Shown here one piece after another: positions 24,096-33,453 of a stretch of DNA of 64,000 bases; the stretch's first letter is position 1; every line of letters begins with the position of its first letter. The translations under genes and the position numbers were made by a program. Source of the DNA: Natronosalvus vescus (GTDB taxonomy: Archaea > Halobacteriota > Halobacteria > Halobacteriales > Natrialbaceae); assembly GCF_023973145.1 (NCBI RefSeq), contig NZ_CP099546.1:372001-436000 (forward strand), read 5' to 3'. The notes under the pieces were generated by a model that searched no databases, was not told the DNA's origin, and was given only the letters and a program-made list of their open reading frames with translations.

Positions 24096-25559
24096 ATGCG
24101 CGTTCGTCGCCTCGCCGTCGCTGTCGGTGTCGTCTTCCTCGTCGTCCTTGCCGGCTGTACGGCACCCCTGTCGGTTCCGGACGACCGGCCGGGCGATCCG
24201 GATCGCGAACTGGGGAACGTCGCGGGGTACAATGCGACCGACACGATCGAAATCGACGATCCGAACCGTCTGAGCCACGCCGAACTCGAGGCCGTGACCT
24301 ACCGTGCTATGGCCCGCATCGAGGAGATTCGTGGCCTGCGGTTCACCGAGGACGTGGAGATCGAGGTGTACACGCGTGCGGAACTTCGTGAGTACTTCGA
24401 TCGCGGTGACGAACCGGCCGACGCCTTCACGAACGAACTCTGGCGGGCGGCGTTCGTCGTCGACGGCGAGACCGACGTGAACGACGCGTTCGATCAGCTG
24501 TACGGTGATGCGGTTCAGGGTTTTTACGTCGATAATCGGATCGTCATCGTCACCGACGACCCCGACACGATCCGGATCGATCGCGGAACGCTGGTGCACG
24601 AACTCGTCCACGCCCTCCAGGATCAGCAGTTCGGGCTCGAGCGTCAGGGACAGACCCTCGACGAACGCCGGGCGGAGAACGGACTGATCGAGGGCGAGGC
24701 GAACTACCTGCCGACGCTGTACGACCAGCGCTGTGGATCGGAGTGGGAGTGTCTTCCCGACCTGGAGCCACTGGAGGGGGCGGAAGCGGCGTCGGCGGGC
24801 GAACTCAATGTGGGGCTGTTCCTCTCGATCTACGCCCCCTACTCCGAGGGGCCGACGTTCGTCGAGCACCTCCACGAGACCGGCGGATGGGACGCTATCG
24901 ACACCGCCTTCGAGGATCGGCCGGTCAGCACCGCCCAGATTATACACCCTGAACGGTACCCCGACGACCGGCCGGTCGAGATCGACGTCGCGGATCGCTC
25001 GAGCCCCGGGTGGGAGCCGATAACGGACGAGGACGGCGCGGTGCGAACCGAGACGGTGGGTGAGGCGACGCTGTTCGCCGCGCTGTGGTCGAACGGCGCG
25101 CTCGAGCACTCGATCACGGCCGCCGGCACCGACCTATCGCCGTACAACTACTCGCATCCGACGACGGCGGCGTGGGCGGGTGACACGTTCGTCACTTACA
25201 ACGAGACGGACGGGCCGGAAACCGGTCACGTCTGGGTACTCGAGTTCCGGGATGCCGGGGGTGCCGACCGATTTGCGGAGGCGTACGAACGCCTCCTCGA
25301 GAATCGGGGTGCCGATGCCGTCGCGGACGCCGATGGGACGTACCGAATCACCGACGAGGCGTTCGTTGGCGCATATCGTGTCACCGTCGACGACAACCGA
25401 GTCGAACTCGTCGGCGCGCCGACGGTCGCTGACCTCGAGGCGATTCGACCACCCGAAAACGGGACGCTTGAGGCGACGAATGCACCCATCGTATCCGCCC
25501 CTGCGCGGAACGCGGTTACCGCAAGCGTTCCCACTGGAACGGTGTCGCTGGCAGGGTAA
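24096..25559 (+). CDS. Hvo_1808-family lipoprotein with HExxH motif
   Basis: 487 residues. Sec/lipoprotein signal RRLAVAVGVVFLVVLAGC, lipid anchor at the Cys after LAG. HExxH at 168-172 in LVHELVHALQDQQF; IEGEANYLPTLYDQRC follows, as in the paralogue upstream. It lacks the PGF-CTERM tail of the paralogue, and is anchored at the N terminus instead. Other shared blocks: YSEGPTFVEHLHETGGWDAID and HPERYPDDRP. Probable zinc-dependent surface peptidase-like protein, substrate unknown. Confidence 0.82.
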   Translation: MRVRRLAVAVGVVFLVVLAGCTAPLSVPDDRPGDPDRELGNVAGYNATDTIEIDDPNRLSHAELEAVTYRAMARIEEIRGLRFTEDVEIEVYTRAELREYFDRGDEPADAFTNELWRAAFVVDGETDVNDAFDQLYGDAVQGFYVDNRIVIVTDDPDTIRIDRGTLVHELVHALQDQQFGLERQGQTLDERRAENGLIEGEANYLPTLYDQRCGSEWECLPDLEPLEGAEAASAGELNVGLFLSIYAPYSEGPTFVEHLHETGGWDAIDTAFEDRPVSTAQIIHPERYPDDRPVEIDVADRSSPGWEPITDEDGAVRTETVGEATLFAALWSNGALEHSITAAGTDLSPYNYSHPTTAAWAGDTFVTYNETDGPETGHVWVLEFRDAGGADRFAEAYERLLENRGADAVADADGTYRITDEAFVGAYRVTVDDNRVELVGAPTVADLEAIRPPENGTLEATNAPIVSAPARNAVTASVPTGTVSLAG

Positions 25560-25737
25560 TATTGCACTCGAGTCTTCGTACCTCGTAGACTTCGTGGGAC
25601 ACCCCCACTAGTTTCCGACGAACACGTTCGGCCGTATTCCCGCCGAGAGAGATTCTGGTTGATCTTATATCCTCTGTAGGCTCCGAGTGGCGCCTGTAGC
25701 GAGTGGGTGCATCTCGATCACTCCTCCACACCAAACC
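25560..25737 (+). promoter_or_regulatory. nosZ upstream region
   Basis: 178 bases. A GTGGG/CCCAC inverted repeat (25594-25598, 25604-25608) could end the upstream transcript. A TATA-like CTTATATC near 25667-25674 would give a leader of about 40 bases to the nosZ ATG. Oxygen or nitrogen-oxide control is expected from biology, but no known site is recognised. Confidence 0.4.
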
Positions 25738-27633
25738 ATGACCGATCTCCCTGCAACCGATACGACGGAACCGACCACAGACGCCGACGACCGCGATCCA
25801 CTGTTCGCGCGGATTCCACGGCGTGACTTCATGAAAGCTGGCGCGGCGACCGGCGCACTGACAGCGCTCGCCGGCTGTACAGGCATTCTCGAGGGCGACG
25901 GCGGCAACGGCACAGCGGCCGCGAGTTCGGCCGATCATACCGTCCCGCCCGGTGAACTCGACGAGTACTACGCGTTCTTTTCCGGGGGCCACTCCGGCGA
26001 GGTACGCGTCTACGGCGTCCCCTCGATGCGCAGTCTCATGCGCATCCCCGTGTTCAACCTCGAGGGCGCTCGGGGCTACGGCTACGACGACGAGACTCGA
26101 GAGATGCTCGAGGACGCCGGGGGCTACACCTGGGGTGACGTTCACCACCCCCGCGTGAGCCAGACGGACAACGAGTACGACGGCCGATGGCTCTTCGTCA
26201 ACGACAAGGCCAACGGGCGCCTGGCCCGGATCTGCCTGAAGTACTTCGAGACCGACGCCATCGTCGACCTGCCGAACCAGCAGGGGACACACGGCGCCTG
26301 TGCGCTGATGCCAGACACGAAGTACATCTTCGGCGTCGGCGAGTTCCGCGTCCCGATGCCCAACGACGGACGGGATCTCGACGACCCGAGCGCGTACACG
26401 TCCGTGCTCTCGGCCGTCGACCCCGAGACGATGAACCCCGTCTTCGACGTGAAAGTTAGCGGTAACCTCGACAACGGCGACTCCGGGAAGAACGGCCGCT
26501 GGTTCTTCTCGACCTCCTACAACAGCGAGGAAGGCGTCACCGAGCAGGAGATGACCCAGGCGGATATGGACTGGGTCACCGCCTTCGACATGCCCGCGAT
26601 CGAGGAAGCCCTCGACAACGGCGACTACGAGGAAATAAACGGCGTCCCAGTTATCGACGGAACGAAAGACAGCCCGCTCAACGACGCCGACCGGCCGATC
26701 GTTCGGTACGTCGACGTGCCCTCGAACCCCCACGGCGTGACCGTCACGCCCGACGGGAAGTACGCGATCGCGTCCGGCAAACTCGACAACACGTGTACGA
26801 TCATGGAACTCGATCTCCTCGGCGAGGTCGACGACCCGAACGACGCCATCGTCGGCCGACCCGAAGTCGGCATGGGGCCGCTCCACACCCGATACGACGA
26901 CCGTGGCCACGCGTACACGTCACTGTTCGTCGACTCACAGGTCGTCAAGTGGGACATCGAGGCGGCCGTCGAATCCGAACCCGGGAGCGACGACGCGGTC
27001 ATCGAAAAGATCGACGTCCACTACAACCCTGGCCACCTGAACGCCTCCCAGTCGTTCTCCTCGGATCCGAAAGGCGACTGGCTGATCTCGCTGAACAAGC
27101 AGTCCCTCGACCGGTTCCTCCCGGTCGGGCCGACGTTCCCCGTGAACGACCAGCTGATTTACATCGGCGACGACGAGGAGGGAATGCAACTCGTCAAGGA
27201 CACGCCAACCTACCCCGAACCCCACGACGCGACGATCGTCCACCGGGACAACATCAACCCCGAGACCGTGTACGATCCGGACGACCTCGCGCTCGAGCCA
27301 GTCGGTGGCGGCGACAACGACATCACCCGCGAGGACGGTCGAGTCGAGGTCAGGATGATCAACCAGCGAAACCAGTTCGGTTTCCAGGATATCACCGTCC
27401 AGGAGGGTGACGAAGTCGAGATCACGACGACGAACATCGAAACCAGCGAGAACATCGTCCACTCCCTGGCGATCCCACAGTACGACATCAACGTCAAGAC
27501 CGCACCGCAGGAGACGCGAAAGGTGACGTTCACGGCCGACAAGCCGGGCGTCTACTGGATCTACTGTGCGTACTTCTGCAGCGCGCTCCACCTCGAGATG
27601 CGCTCGCGGCTCCTGGTCGAACCGGAGGACTGA
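25738..27633 (+). CDS. nosZ: Nitrous oxide reductase
   Basis: 631 residues. Reduces N2O to N2 outside the membrane, the last step of denitrification. Tat signal RRDFMK (Arg28-Arg29) and lipobox L44-A-G-C47, so it is a lipid-anchored form rather than a free periplasmic enzyme. The middle is the seven-bladed propeller with CuZ histidines (GGHSGEVRVYG, DVHHPRVSQ, LPNQQGTHGAC, NPHGVTVTPDG, YNPGHLNASQS). The C-terminal cupredoxin carries CuA ligands Cys610, Cys614, His618 and Met621. First gene of the nos operon. Confidence 0.97.
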   Translation: MTDLPATDTTEPTTDADDRDPLFARIPRRDFMKAGAATGALTALAGCTGILEGDGGNGTAAASSADHTVPPGELDEYYAFFSGGHSGEVRVYGVPSMRSLMRIPVFNLEGARGYGYDDETREMLEDAGGYTWGDVHHPRVSQTDNEYDGRWLFVNDKANGRLARICLKYFETDAIVDLPNQQGTHGACALMPDTKYIFGVGEFRVPMPNDGRDLDDPSAYTSVLSAVDPETMNPVFDVKVSGNLDNGDSGKNGRWFFSTSYNSEEGVTEQEMTQADMDWVTAFDMPAIEEALDNGDYEEINGVPVIDGTKDSPLNDADRPIVRYVDVPSNPHGVTVTPDGKYAIASGKLDNTCTIMELDLLGEVDDPNDAIVGRPEVGMGPLHTRYDDRGHAYTSLFVDSQVVKWDIEAAVESEPGSDDAVIEKIDVHYNPGHLNASQSFSSDPKGDWLISLNKQSLDRFLPVGPTFPVNDQLIYIGDDEEGMQLVKDTPTYPEPHDATIVHRDNINPETVYDPDDLALEPVGGGDNDITREDGRVEVRMINQRNQFGFQDITVQEGDEVEITTTNIETSENIVHSLAIPQYDINVKTAPQETRKVTFTADKPGVYWIYCAYFCSALHLEMRSRLLVEPED

Positions 27634-27639
27634 TCGCCG

Positions 27640-28497
27640 ATGGCCCGATCCGGACGACTCGCGACGATCGCCTCGCGCCTGACCGAACTCCGGCGGGCCC
27701 TTCCCCTCATAGCTGCGGCGCTGTTGTTGCTCGCCATCGCGTTACCGATGTGGCGAATTACGCTGACCGCCCCGCAGTACCCCGGTCGGGCGCTACCGGT
27801 CGAACTGTACGCCTATCCACGACTCGGCGGCGAGTACGCGGAGGTGCAACTGCTCAACAGGTACGTCGGGTTCTACTTCCCGGATCCGGTGTTCCTCGAC
27901 CCCAACTACGAGGTGCACGAGAAGGCCGTCGCCGTGCCCGAGTGGTCGATCGGCCCGCTTCCGTTCATCGCGGTGGCCGCCGCCGGCGTGTTCGTCGCGC
28001 TGGCGCCGACCGCCCGAAAGCTCAAACTCGGCCTGACCTGCCAGCTGATCGGGACGATCGCCGTCTTTGCCGGCATGTTCGCCATCATCCAGTACCGACT
28101 CCACCAGGTCGGCCACTCGCTGGATCCGGACGCACCGCTACGAGGCGTCGAGGGCTTCACGCCTCCAGTACTCGGCCCCTACGAGATCGCGAACATCAGC
28201 GGCAACGCCTGGTTCGGCCCGGGCGGCTACCTGACGATCGCCGCCATCGGCCTCCTCGTCGTCGCCTTCCTCCTGCGCGACTCCGAGGCGACGCTGCGGG
28301 ACGCGCCCGAACTCGTTCGCTCGAGTCTCGAGCGGCTCCGAAGACGGCTTCGCCGCGGGGAAGACGAGTACACCGACACTGACGACCAGCCTGCTGGGAC
28401 GTTCCACGCGCCAGCCGACGAATTCGAGGCACCGTCGACTCGACGCACTGACTCGAGCGACGCCGACCCGATCGACAGGGGAGGTGAGCGCTCGTGA
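27640..28497 (+). CDS. Nos-cluster membrane protein
   Basis: 285 residues, six bases after nosZ. Four membrane helices: LPLIAAALLLLAIALPMW, LPFIAVAAAGVFVALAPTA, LGLTCQLIGTIAVFAGMFAI and GGYLTIAAIGLLVVAFLLRD. The first outside loop (about 45-110) has conserved-looking GRALPVELYAYPRLGGEY and VGFYFPDP. The C-terminal 60 residues are cytoplasmic, first basic (RLRRRLRR) then acidic. Similar proteins follow nosZ in archaeal and some clade-II bacterial clusters, but I know no biochemical assignment. It may help electron or copper delivery. Its TGA overlaps the GTG start of nosD. Confidence 0.75.
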   Translation: MARSGRLATIASRLTELRRALPLIAAALLLLAIALPMWRITLTAPQYPGRALPVELYAYPRLGGEYAEVQLLNRYVGFYFPDPVFLDPNYEVHEKAVAVPEWSIGPLPFIAVAAAGVFVALAPTARKLKLGLTCQLIGTIAVFAGMFAIIQYRLHQVGHSLDPDAPLRGVEGFTPPVLGPYEIANISGNAWFGPGGYLTIAAIGLLVVAFLLRDSEATLRDAPELVRSSLERLRRRLRRGEDEYTDTDDQPAGTFHAPADEFEAPSTRRTDSSDADPIDRGGERS

Positions 28498-29879
28498 GAA
28501 CCGACGCCTGGTTCGCCGGTCTCGCCGTAATCGTTCTAGCGCTGCTCCTCGCCACGGCGCTCGTCGCCGCGACGGGCGCGTCAGAAAGCGCCGAGAGCGC
28601 CAGCGACTGGACGCCCGACGTCCCAGACATCCACGACATCGACGAACCTACCGAACCCGGCGTCGCAACCCTCGACGGCGAACACTTCGACTCCGTGCAG
28701 GCGGCGGTCGACGCCGCCCAGCCGGGTGACACCGTCGTCCTCGAGGGCACCTTCGAGGAACACGTCACCGTCGAAACCGACGGCCTGACGATCGTAGCGG
28801 CCGAGCGAGACGGCGCCGTCATCGACGGCGGGGGTGAAGGAACCGTCGTCGCGATCGAGGCTCCGAACGTCACGATCGAGGGCGTCTGGATTCGTGACAC
28901 GGGTCACGAACGCAATGGCGAACACGCCGGGGTCTTCGTCAACGGCTCCGACGCGACCGTGACGGACGTCCGACTCACCGACGTCAGTTTCGGCGTCTGG
29001 ATCAACGGCGTTTCGGACGTCACCGTCGAGGGATCGATGATCGCCGGTCGAGAGGACGTCTTCCCGCTCACCGACCGCGGTAACGGCATCCACCTCTGGG
29101 ACGCCGACGACGCCGTGTTACGAGACAACTACATCACCACCGTCCGGGACGGCATCTACTACTCGTGGTCGGAGGGTGTGCTCGCCGAGAACAACACCAT
29201 GTGGGAGATGCGCTACGGCGTCCACTACATGTACTCGAACGACAACCACCTCGAGGGGAACGTCGCCGCGAACAATGACGTCGGCTTCGCGTTGATGGTC
29301 TCGGAGAACATCACGCTCGTCGACAACGTCGCCGCGAACAACGATGGCACCAGCGCCCACGGCATCCTCCTCAAGGACGTCGAACGCAGCGAGATTCGCG
29401 GGAACGCCGTCGTCGCCAACGGTAACGGCTTCTACATCTACAACGCCCAGCACAACCGGCTCGTGGACAACCTCGTCCTCGAGAACCCCGTCGGCGTCCA
29501 CGCGACCGCCGGCTCGAGCGGCGGGGTCGTCGCGGGCAACAGCTTCATCGAGAACGACGAGCAGGCGTTCGCGACGACGACCGCGCAGATCGCCTGGAAC
29601 GACTCCGACCGGGGCAACTACTGGTCGGACGCCAGCGCCGTCGACCTCGACGGCGACGGCACCAGCGAGGTTCGTCATCGACCCGCGGGAACGGTGGAAC
29701 GACTCGTCCACGATCGGCCGCAGGCGGCGGTGTTCGCGGAGAGTCCGGCGTTCGACGCCGTTCGACTGGCCGAGAGTTCGTTCCCGGTCGTCGAATCCGC
29801 GGGCCTGATCGATCACCACCCGCTGGCGGAACCGCCACACGACAACTGGAGGGACTACTATGCAAATCACGATCACTGA
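28494..29879 (+). CDS. nosD: Nitrous oxide reductase maturation protein NosD
   Basis: 461 residues. Begins with GTG overlapping the upstream stop by four bases (GTGA). An N-terminal hydrophobic helix (GLAVIVLALLLATALVAATG) exports or anchors it. The rest is a right-handed beta-helix with repeated coils (VFVNGSDATVTDVRLTD, NNTMWEMRYGVHYMYSND, NVAANNDVGFALMVSEN). NosD works with the NosFY ABC transporter to supply sulfide/copper to CuZ. HYMYSND is the family hallmark. nosF starts inside its last 20 bases. Confidence 0.92.
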   Translation: MRTDAWFAGLAVIVLALLLATALVAATGASESAESASDWTPDVPDIHDIDEPTEPGVATLDGEHFDSVQAAVDAAQPGDTVVLEGTFEEHVTVETDGLTIVAAERDGAVIDGGGEGTVVAIEAPNVTIEGVWIRDTGHERNGEHAGVFVNGSDATVTDVRLTDVSFGVWINGVSDVTVEGSMIAGREDVFPLTDRGNGIHLWDADDAVLRDNYITTVRDGIYYSWSEGVLAENNTMWEMRYGVHYMYSNDNHLEGNVAANNDVGFALMVSENITLVDNVAANNDGTSAHGILLKDVERSEIRGNAVVANGNGFYIYNAQHNRLVDNLVLENPVGVHATAGSSGGVVAGNSFIENDEQAFATTTAQIAWNDSDRGNYWSDASAVDLDGDGTSEVRHRPAGTVERLVHDRPQAAVFAESPAFDAVRLAESSFPVVESAGLIDHHPLAEPPHDNWRDYYANHDH

Positions 29880-30924
29880 TATCCACAAACGATACGGCGA
29901 CGTCGTCGCCCTCGACGATCCTTCCTTCGAGATTCCGTCGGGATCGACGTTCGGCGTCCTGGGGACGAACGGCGCGGGAAAGAGTACGTTATTCGGCCTG
30001 CTGGTCGGTCACGACCGGCCCGATAGCGGAACGATCGACGTCGGCGGCCTCGACGTCGAGGAGGCGGGACACCGCGTGCGCGAGCGCGTCGGCTTCCTGC
30101 CCGAACACAGCGGTTTCCCCGGCTCGTTGACGGGACGGGAAGTCCTCTCGACGCACGCCCGGATTCGCGGCCTCGAGAACCGCGACGAGCGGATCGAGGA
30201 CGTCCTCGAACTCGTCGGGCTTAGCGATGCCGCCAATCGAGCGGTTTCCGGCTACTCGAACGGGATGGGCCGTCGCCTCGGACTGGCTGCGGCCCTGCTC
30301 CCGGAGCCACCAGTACTCGTTCTCGACGAGCCGACCGCCGGACTGGATCCGCGTGGCGTCGCGGCGTTTCACGACATCGTCACGCGCATCGGAAACGAGA
30401 CCGATACCACGGTCGTCCTCTCCTCACACGTACTCAGCGAGGTCGAGTCCCTCTGTGATCACGTCGCGATCCTCCACGACGGTCACCTCCACGCCAGCGG
30501 CTCCGTCGAGGCGCTGTGTGCGACTGGCGACACCGCCACCGTCAGCGTGGCGACGACGAGTCCCGACGCTCGCATCCACCTCCTCGATGAACTACAACTC
30601 CGTGTCGAGGATCTCGAGGTCGTTCGCCACGACGGCTCGAGTGACCGACTCGAACTTCGTTGTGACCGCAACCGGGCGTTCGATCTCGTGGCGCACCTCG
30701 AGTCCGACCTTGTCGAGCGCTTCGAGGTGCGCGAACCCGGGCTCGAAGCGGCGTTCCACCGGGCGATCGATGGGGAATCGGTCTCGGAACCGGTCTCGGA
30801 ATCGGTACCGGTGGCCGACGAACCGACCAGGGACGACGAGGTTCGGAGCGAGAGCACCGAACCAGCAGGAGGGGACACCGTCCTCGCCGAAGGGGACGCC
30901 GCCCCCGCGGAGGTGGGCCGATGA
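29860..30924 (+). CDS. nosF: NosF, ABC transporter ATPase
   Basis: 354 residues. Walker A GTNGAGKST, signature region AVSGYSNGMGRRLGLAAALL (degenerate LSGGQ, as usual for NosF), Walker B VLVLDEPTAGLDP and the switch His in VVLSSHVLSE. After the ATPase core (about residue 220) an extra domain of about 75 residues is followed by a highly acidic linker with repeated SEPVSESVPV that ends at the nosY overlap (ATGA). Drives NosDFY-dependent CuZ assembly. Strong Shine-Dalgarno-like GGAGGG sits just before the ATG. Confidence 0.93.
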   Translation: MQITITDIHKRYGDVVALDDPSFEIPSGSTFGVLGTNGAGKSTLFGLLVGHDRPDSGTIDVGGLDVEEAGHRVRERVGFLPEHSGFPGSLTGREVLSTHARIRGLENRDERIEDVLELVGLSDAANRAVSGYSNGMGRRLGLAAALLPEPPVLVLDEPTAGLDPRGVAAFHDIVTRIGNETDTTVVLSSHVLSEVESLCDHVAILHDGHLHASGSVEALCATGDTATVSVATTSPDARIHLLDELQLRVEDLEVVRHDGSSDRLELRCDRNRAFDLVAHLESDLVERFEVREPGLEAAFHRAIDGESVSEPVSESVPVADEPTRDDEVRSESTEPAGGDTVLAEGDAAPAEVGR

Positions 30925-31832
30925 CCCTTACGAGCGAGTACGAAGGTGACCTCGAGTCGGTCGAGCCGATCGACACGGCTCACGCCGACGAGACCACGTC
31001 CACCACGACGACGGCGACCTCGAAAGCCGTCGGCCGGCAGGTGCTGGTGCTCGCCGAATCGGAGTACCGACTGGCCGTCCGGAGTCGCTGGGCGGTCGCG
31101 CTGACCGGCATCTTCGCCGCGTTCGCCCTCGGGCTGACGACGTTCAGCGGCGCGAGCGTCAGCCCCGAGGGCTTCGACCGAACCGTCGCGAGCCTCGCGG
31201 TGCTGGCGGTCTACCTGGTTCCGCTGGTCGCGCTGGCGTTCAGCTACGACGCCATCGTCGGCCGGGAGGAGAGCGGCTGGCTCCAGACGCTGTTCTCCCT
31301 GCCCGTCTCGCGGGCCTGGATCGTCCTCGGCACCGGTCTCGGCCGAGGCGCCATCCTGACCAGTGCGACGATCATCGGCTTCGGCGTCGCGGGCGGCTTC
31401 CTGCTGCTCGAGTTCGGCCTGGCCGGCTTCGACACTTACGTCGCGTTCCTGCTCGCGACCGTCGCGCTCGGCCTGGCGTTTCTCGCCCTCGGCGTCCTCC
31501 TGTCGACGCTGGCGCGCGAGAAGACCCACGCGCTCGGCTTCGCCTTGCTGGCGTGGGCGTGGTTCGTCCTCGTCCACGACCTGCTCGCACTGGGCGTCCT
31601 GTCGGCGTTCGACCTCCCCGACGCGGCGCTTTCGGTGCTGTTACTCGCCAACCCGACGAGCGTCTTCCGGGCGCTCGTCCTCGGCAGTCTCGGCGCGGCT
31701 GGTGACGCTGGCTTCGCCTCCGTGCTCGCGGAGGCCGGCCTGTCGACCGGTGTCCTCCTCGGGGCGCTCCTCGCCTGGATCGTCGTGCCAATCGCGCTCG
31801 CGGCTGTCGTTATCCGCCGTCGGAGGGTCTAA
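30921..31832 (+). CDS. nosY: NosY, ABC transporter permease
   Basis: 303 residues. Six predicted helices. EYRLAVRSRWAVALTGIFAAF is the N-terminal start of the ABC2 permease family, then LAVLAVYLVPLVALAFSYDA, GREESGWLQTLFSLPVSRA (the coupling segment with SLPVSR), LGRGAILTSATIIGFGVAGG, LATVALGLAFLALGVLL and, at the C terminus, LLGALLAWIVVPIALAAVVI. Forms the membrane part of NosDFY. ATG overlaps the nosF stop (ATGA). Confidence 0.92.
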   Translation: MTLTSEYEGDLESVEPIDTAHADETTSTTTTATSKAVGRQVLVLAESEYRLAVRSRWAVALTGIFAAFALGLTTFSGASVSPEGFDRTVASLAVLAVYLVPLVALAFSYDAIVGREESGWLQTLFSLPVSRAWIVLGTGLGRGAILTSATIIGFGVAGGFLLLEFGLAGFDTYVAFLLATVALGLAFLALGVLLSTLAREKTHALGFALLAWAWFVLVHDLLALGVLSAFDLPDAALSVLLLANPTSVFRALVLGSLGAAGDAGFASVLAEAGLSTGVLLGALLAWIVVPIALAAVVIRRRRV

Positions 31833-31834
31833 TC

Positions 31835-32449
31835 ATGACTCCACAACACAATCGACAACACCACCATCACCACCGCCACGAGACACTCTCGCGTACCGAC
31901 CAGAACCATTCGAGCGGCTTCTCGAGGCGTCGATTCCTCGCTTGCACAGCGATCGCGACGACGGCTGGGCTCGCGGGCTGTCTCGGCAACGACGACGATG
32001 ACGCCCCGCCCGCAGAACCGATCGCCCTGACCGGCGGCCGCGAGTGTGCCGTCTGTGGCATGGTCATCGAGGATCACTACGGCCCCGCCGGGCAGGTGTT
32101 CTACGATGACGATGACGACGACCCAGTCACGTACGACAGCCTCACCGAACTCCTCGTCCACCACGACGAACAACGCCAGCGTGGCACCGACGCCCGCGGC
32201 GTATTCGTCACCGATTACTCGAGCGTCGACTACGACCTCGAGGAACAGGGCGGCTCGCCGTACATCTCGACCCACGCCGAACAGGAGGCGTTCGCGGACG
32301 CGACGGAACTGTTATATCTCGTCGACAGCGCGATACATGGCGCGATGGGCCCCGACCACGTTCCGTTTTCCAGCCGCGAAGACGCCGAGGCGCTTCGGGA
32401 GGACGTCGGCGGCGAAATCCGCGAGTGGGACGACCTGGTCGAGGGCTGA
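31835..32449 (+). CDS. nosL: NosL copper chaperone, Tat lipoprotein
   Basis: 204 residues. Copper(I)-binding NosL motif CAVCGMVIEDHYGPAGQVFYD. Tat signal SRRRFLACTAIA and lipobox LAGC place it outside the membrane. Unusually, the signal is preceded by a His-rich stretch (HNRQHHHHHRHE, residues 5-16). No other start codon exists between the ATG and the Tat motif, so this stretch is part of the signal peptide n-region. Two-base gap after nosY. NosL delivers Cu to the NosZ apoprotein via NosDFY. Confidence 0.93.
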   Translation: MTPQHNRQHHHHHRHETLSRTDQNHSSGFSRRRFLACTAIATTAGLAGCLGNDDDDAPPAEPIALTGGRECAVCGMVIEDHYGPAGQVFYDDDDDDPVTYDSLTELLVHHDEQRQRGTDARGVFVTDYSSVDYDLEEQGGSPYISTHAEQEAFADATELLYLVDSAIHGAMGPDHVPFSSREDAEALREDVGGEIREWDDLVEG

Positions 32450-32462
32450 CTCGAGAGCAGGG

Positions 32463-33047
32463 TTAGCGCAGGCCGAGATCCATCGTCCCGTCGCGCGTCC
32501 CAACGTCGATGGTACCGTTTCGATGGACGACGATGCCGAATCTGAGGAGGGTAATCCTGAGAACGGGATCGGTGGGCGATCCGCCGTCGCCCACAACCTG
32601 ACTCTCGACGTCGAACGTGATCGACTCGAGCGTCGGTGAACCGGCGGTGATCGAGTCGACAGCATCCGACGGTACGCCCCTGATCGTTCCCTCGACGGCG
32701 AACGCGATCGCCCCGGGAGGGCCGGCGTTCGAGTGAGGATCGTCGGTCGATTTTTCGTTCGTGAGTGAGAGGTCGTCGACCCCGGGCGTTTCGATGCCGA
32801 CGTCCACGGACTCGAGGCGAAGCGAGGCCTCGGATTGCAGGTCGGTCTCGATGGTTCGTGTCTGGTCGACGGTAATATCGATCCGTGCCGGTTTCAGGGA
32901 CGCACCCTCGAAGGCACCCAGTAGTTCCGGCGTCATCGTGATCACTCCCTCGGCTGCGACGTCGAGCCGATCCGGTGGTCGAGCCTCGATGGCTTCGCTG
33001 GTCACCCGAATATTCTGATTTGCGTCGATATCGACTGTGACACTCAT
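32463..33047 (-). CDS. Unrecognised beta-rich protein
   Basis: 194 residues with no signal, no helices and alternating beta-strand pattern (VTVDIDANQNIRVTSEAIE, RLDVAAEGVITMTPELLG, RIDITVDQTRTIETDLQ, SLRLESVDVGIETPG). Composition acidic but not extreme. Ends TIDVGTRDGTMDLGLR. Soluble cytoplasmic. I do not recognise a family and the neighbours (nosL convergent, small membrane protein behind) do not explain it. Confidence 0.65.
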   Translation of the reverse strand: MSVTVDIDANQNIRVTSEAIEARPPDRLDVAAEGVITMTPELLGAFEGASLKPARIDITVDQTRTIETDLQSEASLRLESVDVGIETPGVDDLSLTNEKSTDDPHSNAGPPGAIAFAVEGTIRGVPSDAVDSITAGSPTLESITFDVESQVVGDGGSPTDPVLRITLLRFGIVVHRNGTIDVGTRDGTMDLGLR

Positions 33048-33252
33048 TGGTTCATAGCACCCCTACGCTATTCGGGACTACACGGCCCAGGGGCGAAATA
33101 CCGTCGTGCTGCGCACAGACAGGTTCGATTCGGAGAATGACGTCGAACCAGCGAGTCGTCCTCCCTCGAGTGATGCTCGAGCGTCTACGCCCTGCCGGTT
33201 GATGCCGATCAGTGTCGCCGTTCGATACCGGACGCCATCGCCGCCGGTTCGA

Positions 33253-33453
33253 TTATCGGAACCGACGGTATGCCCGAAGGAGCACCGATGCGACCGTTCC
33301 GACGCCGGGCACCCGTGATGAGAGCGCCGCGGCACCGAGTAACAGCAGTCCACTGAGCCGTCGCCCCTTCGAAAATTCCATGGCTGCATCGATCACTGTC
33401 GTCACCGTACTCGCGTTTTTCAGCACGTCCGTCTGGTTGCTCGTTGTTGCCAT
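33253..33453 (-). CDS. 66-residue small membrane protein
   Basis: Starts MATTSNQTDVLKNASTVTTV, has one hydrophobic segment (LSGLLLLGAAALSSRVPGVG, moderate), then VASVLLRAYRRFR. It is hidden in a very long open frame that runs through the antisense strand of the nicotinate phosphoribosyltransferase gene; only this last part reads as protein. Start position is the ATG at 33453. Confidence 0.5.
   Translation of the reverse strand: MATTSNQTDVLKNASTVTTVIDAAMEFSKGRRLSGLLLLGAAALSSRVPGVGTVASVLLRAYRRFR

Noticed and set aside
25516-26910. 464-codon minus-strand open frame across nosZ
   Set aside because: Mirror of nosZ coding sequence, which has clear CuA and CuZ motifs in the other strand.
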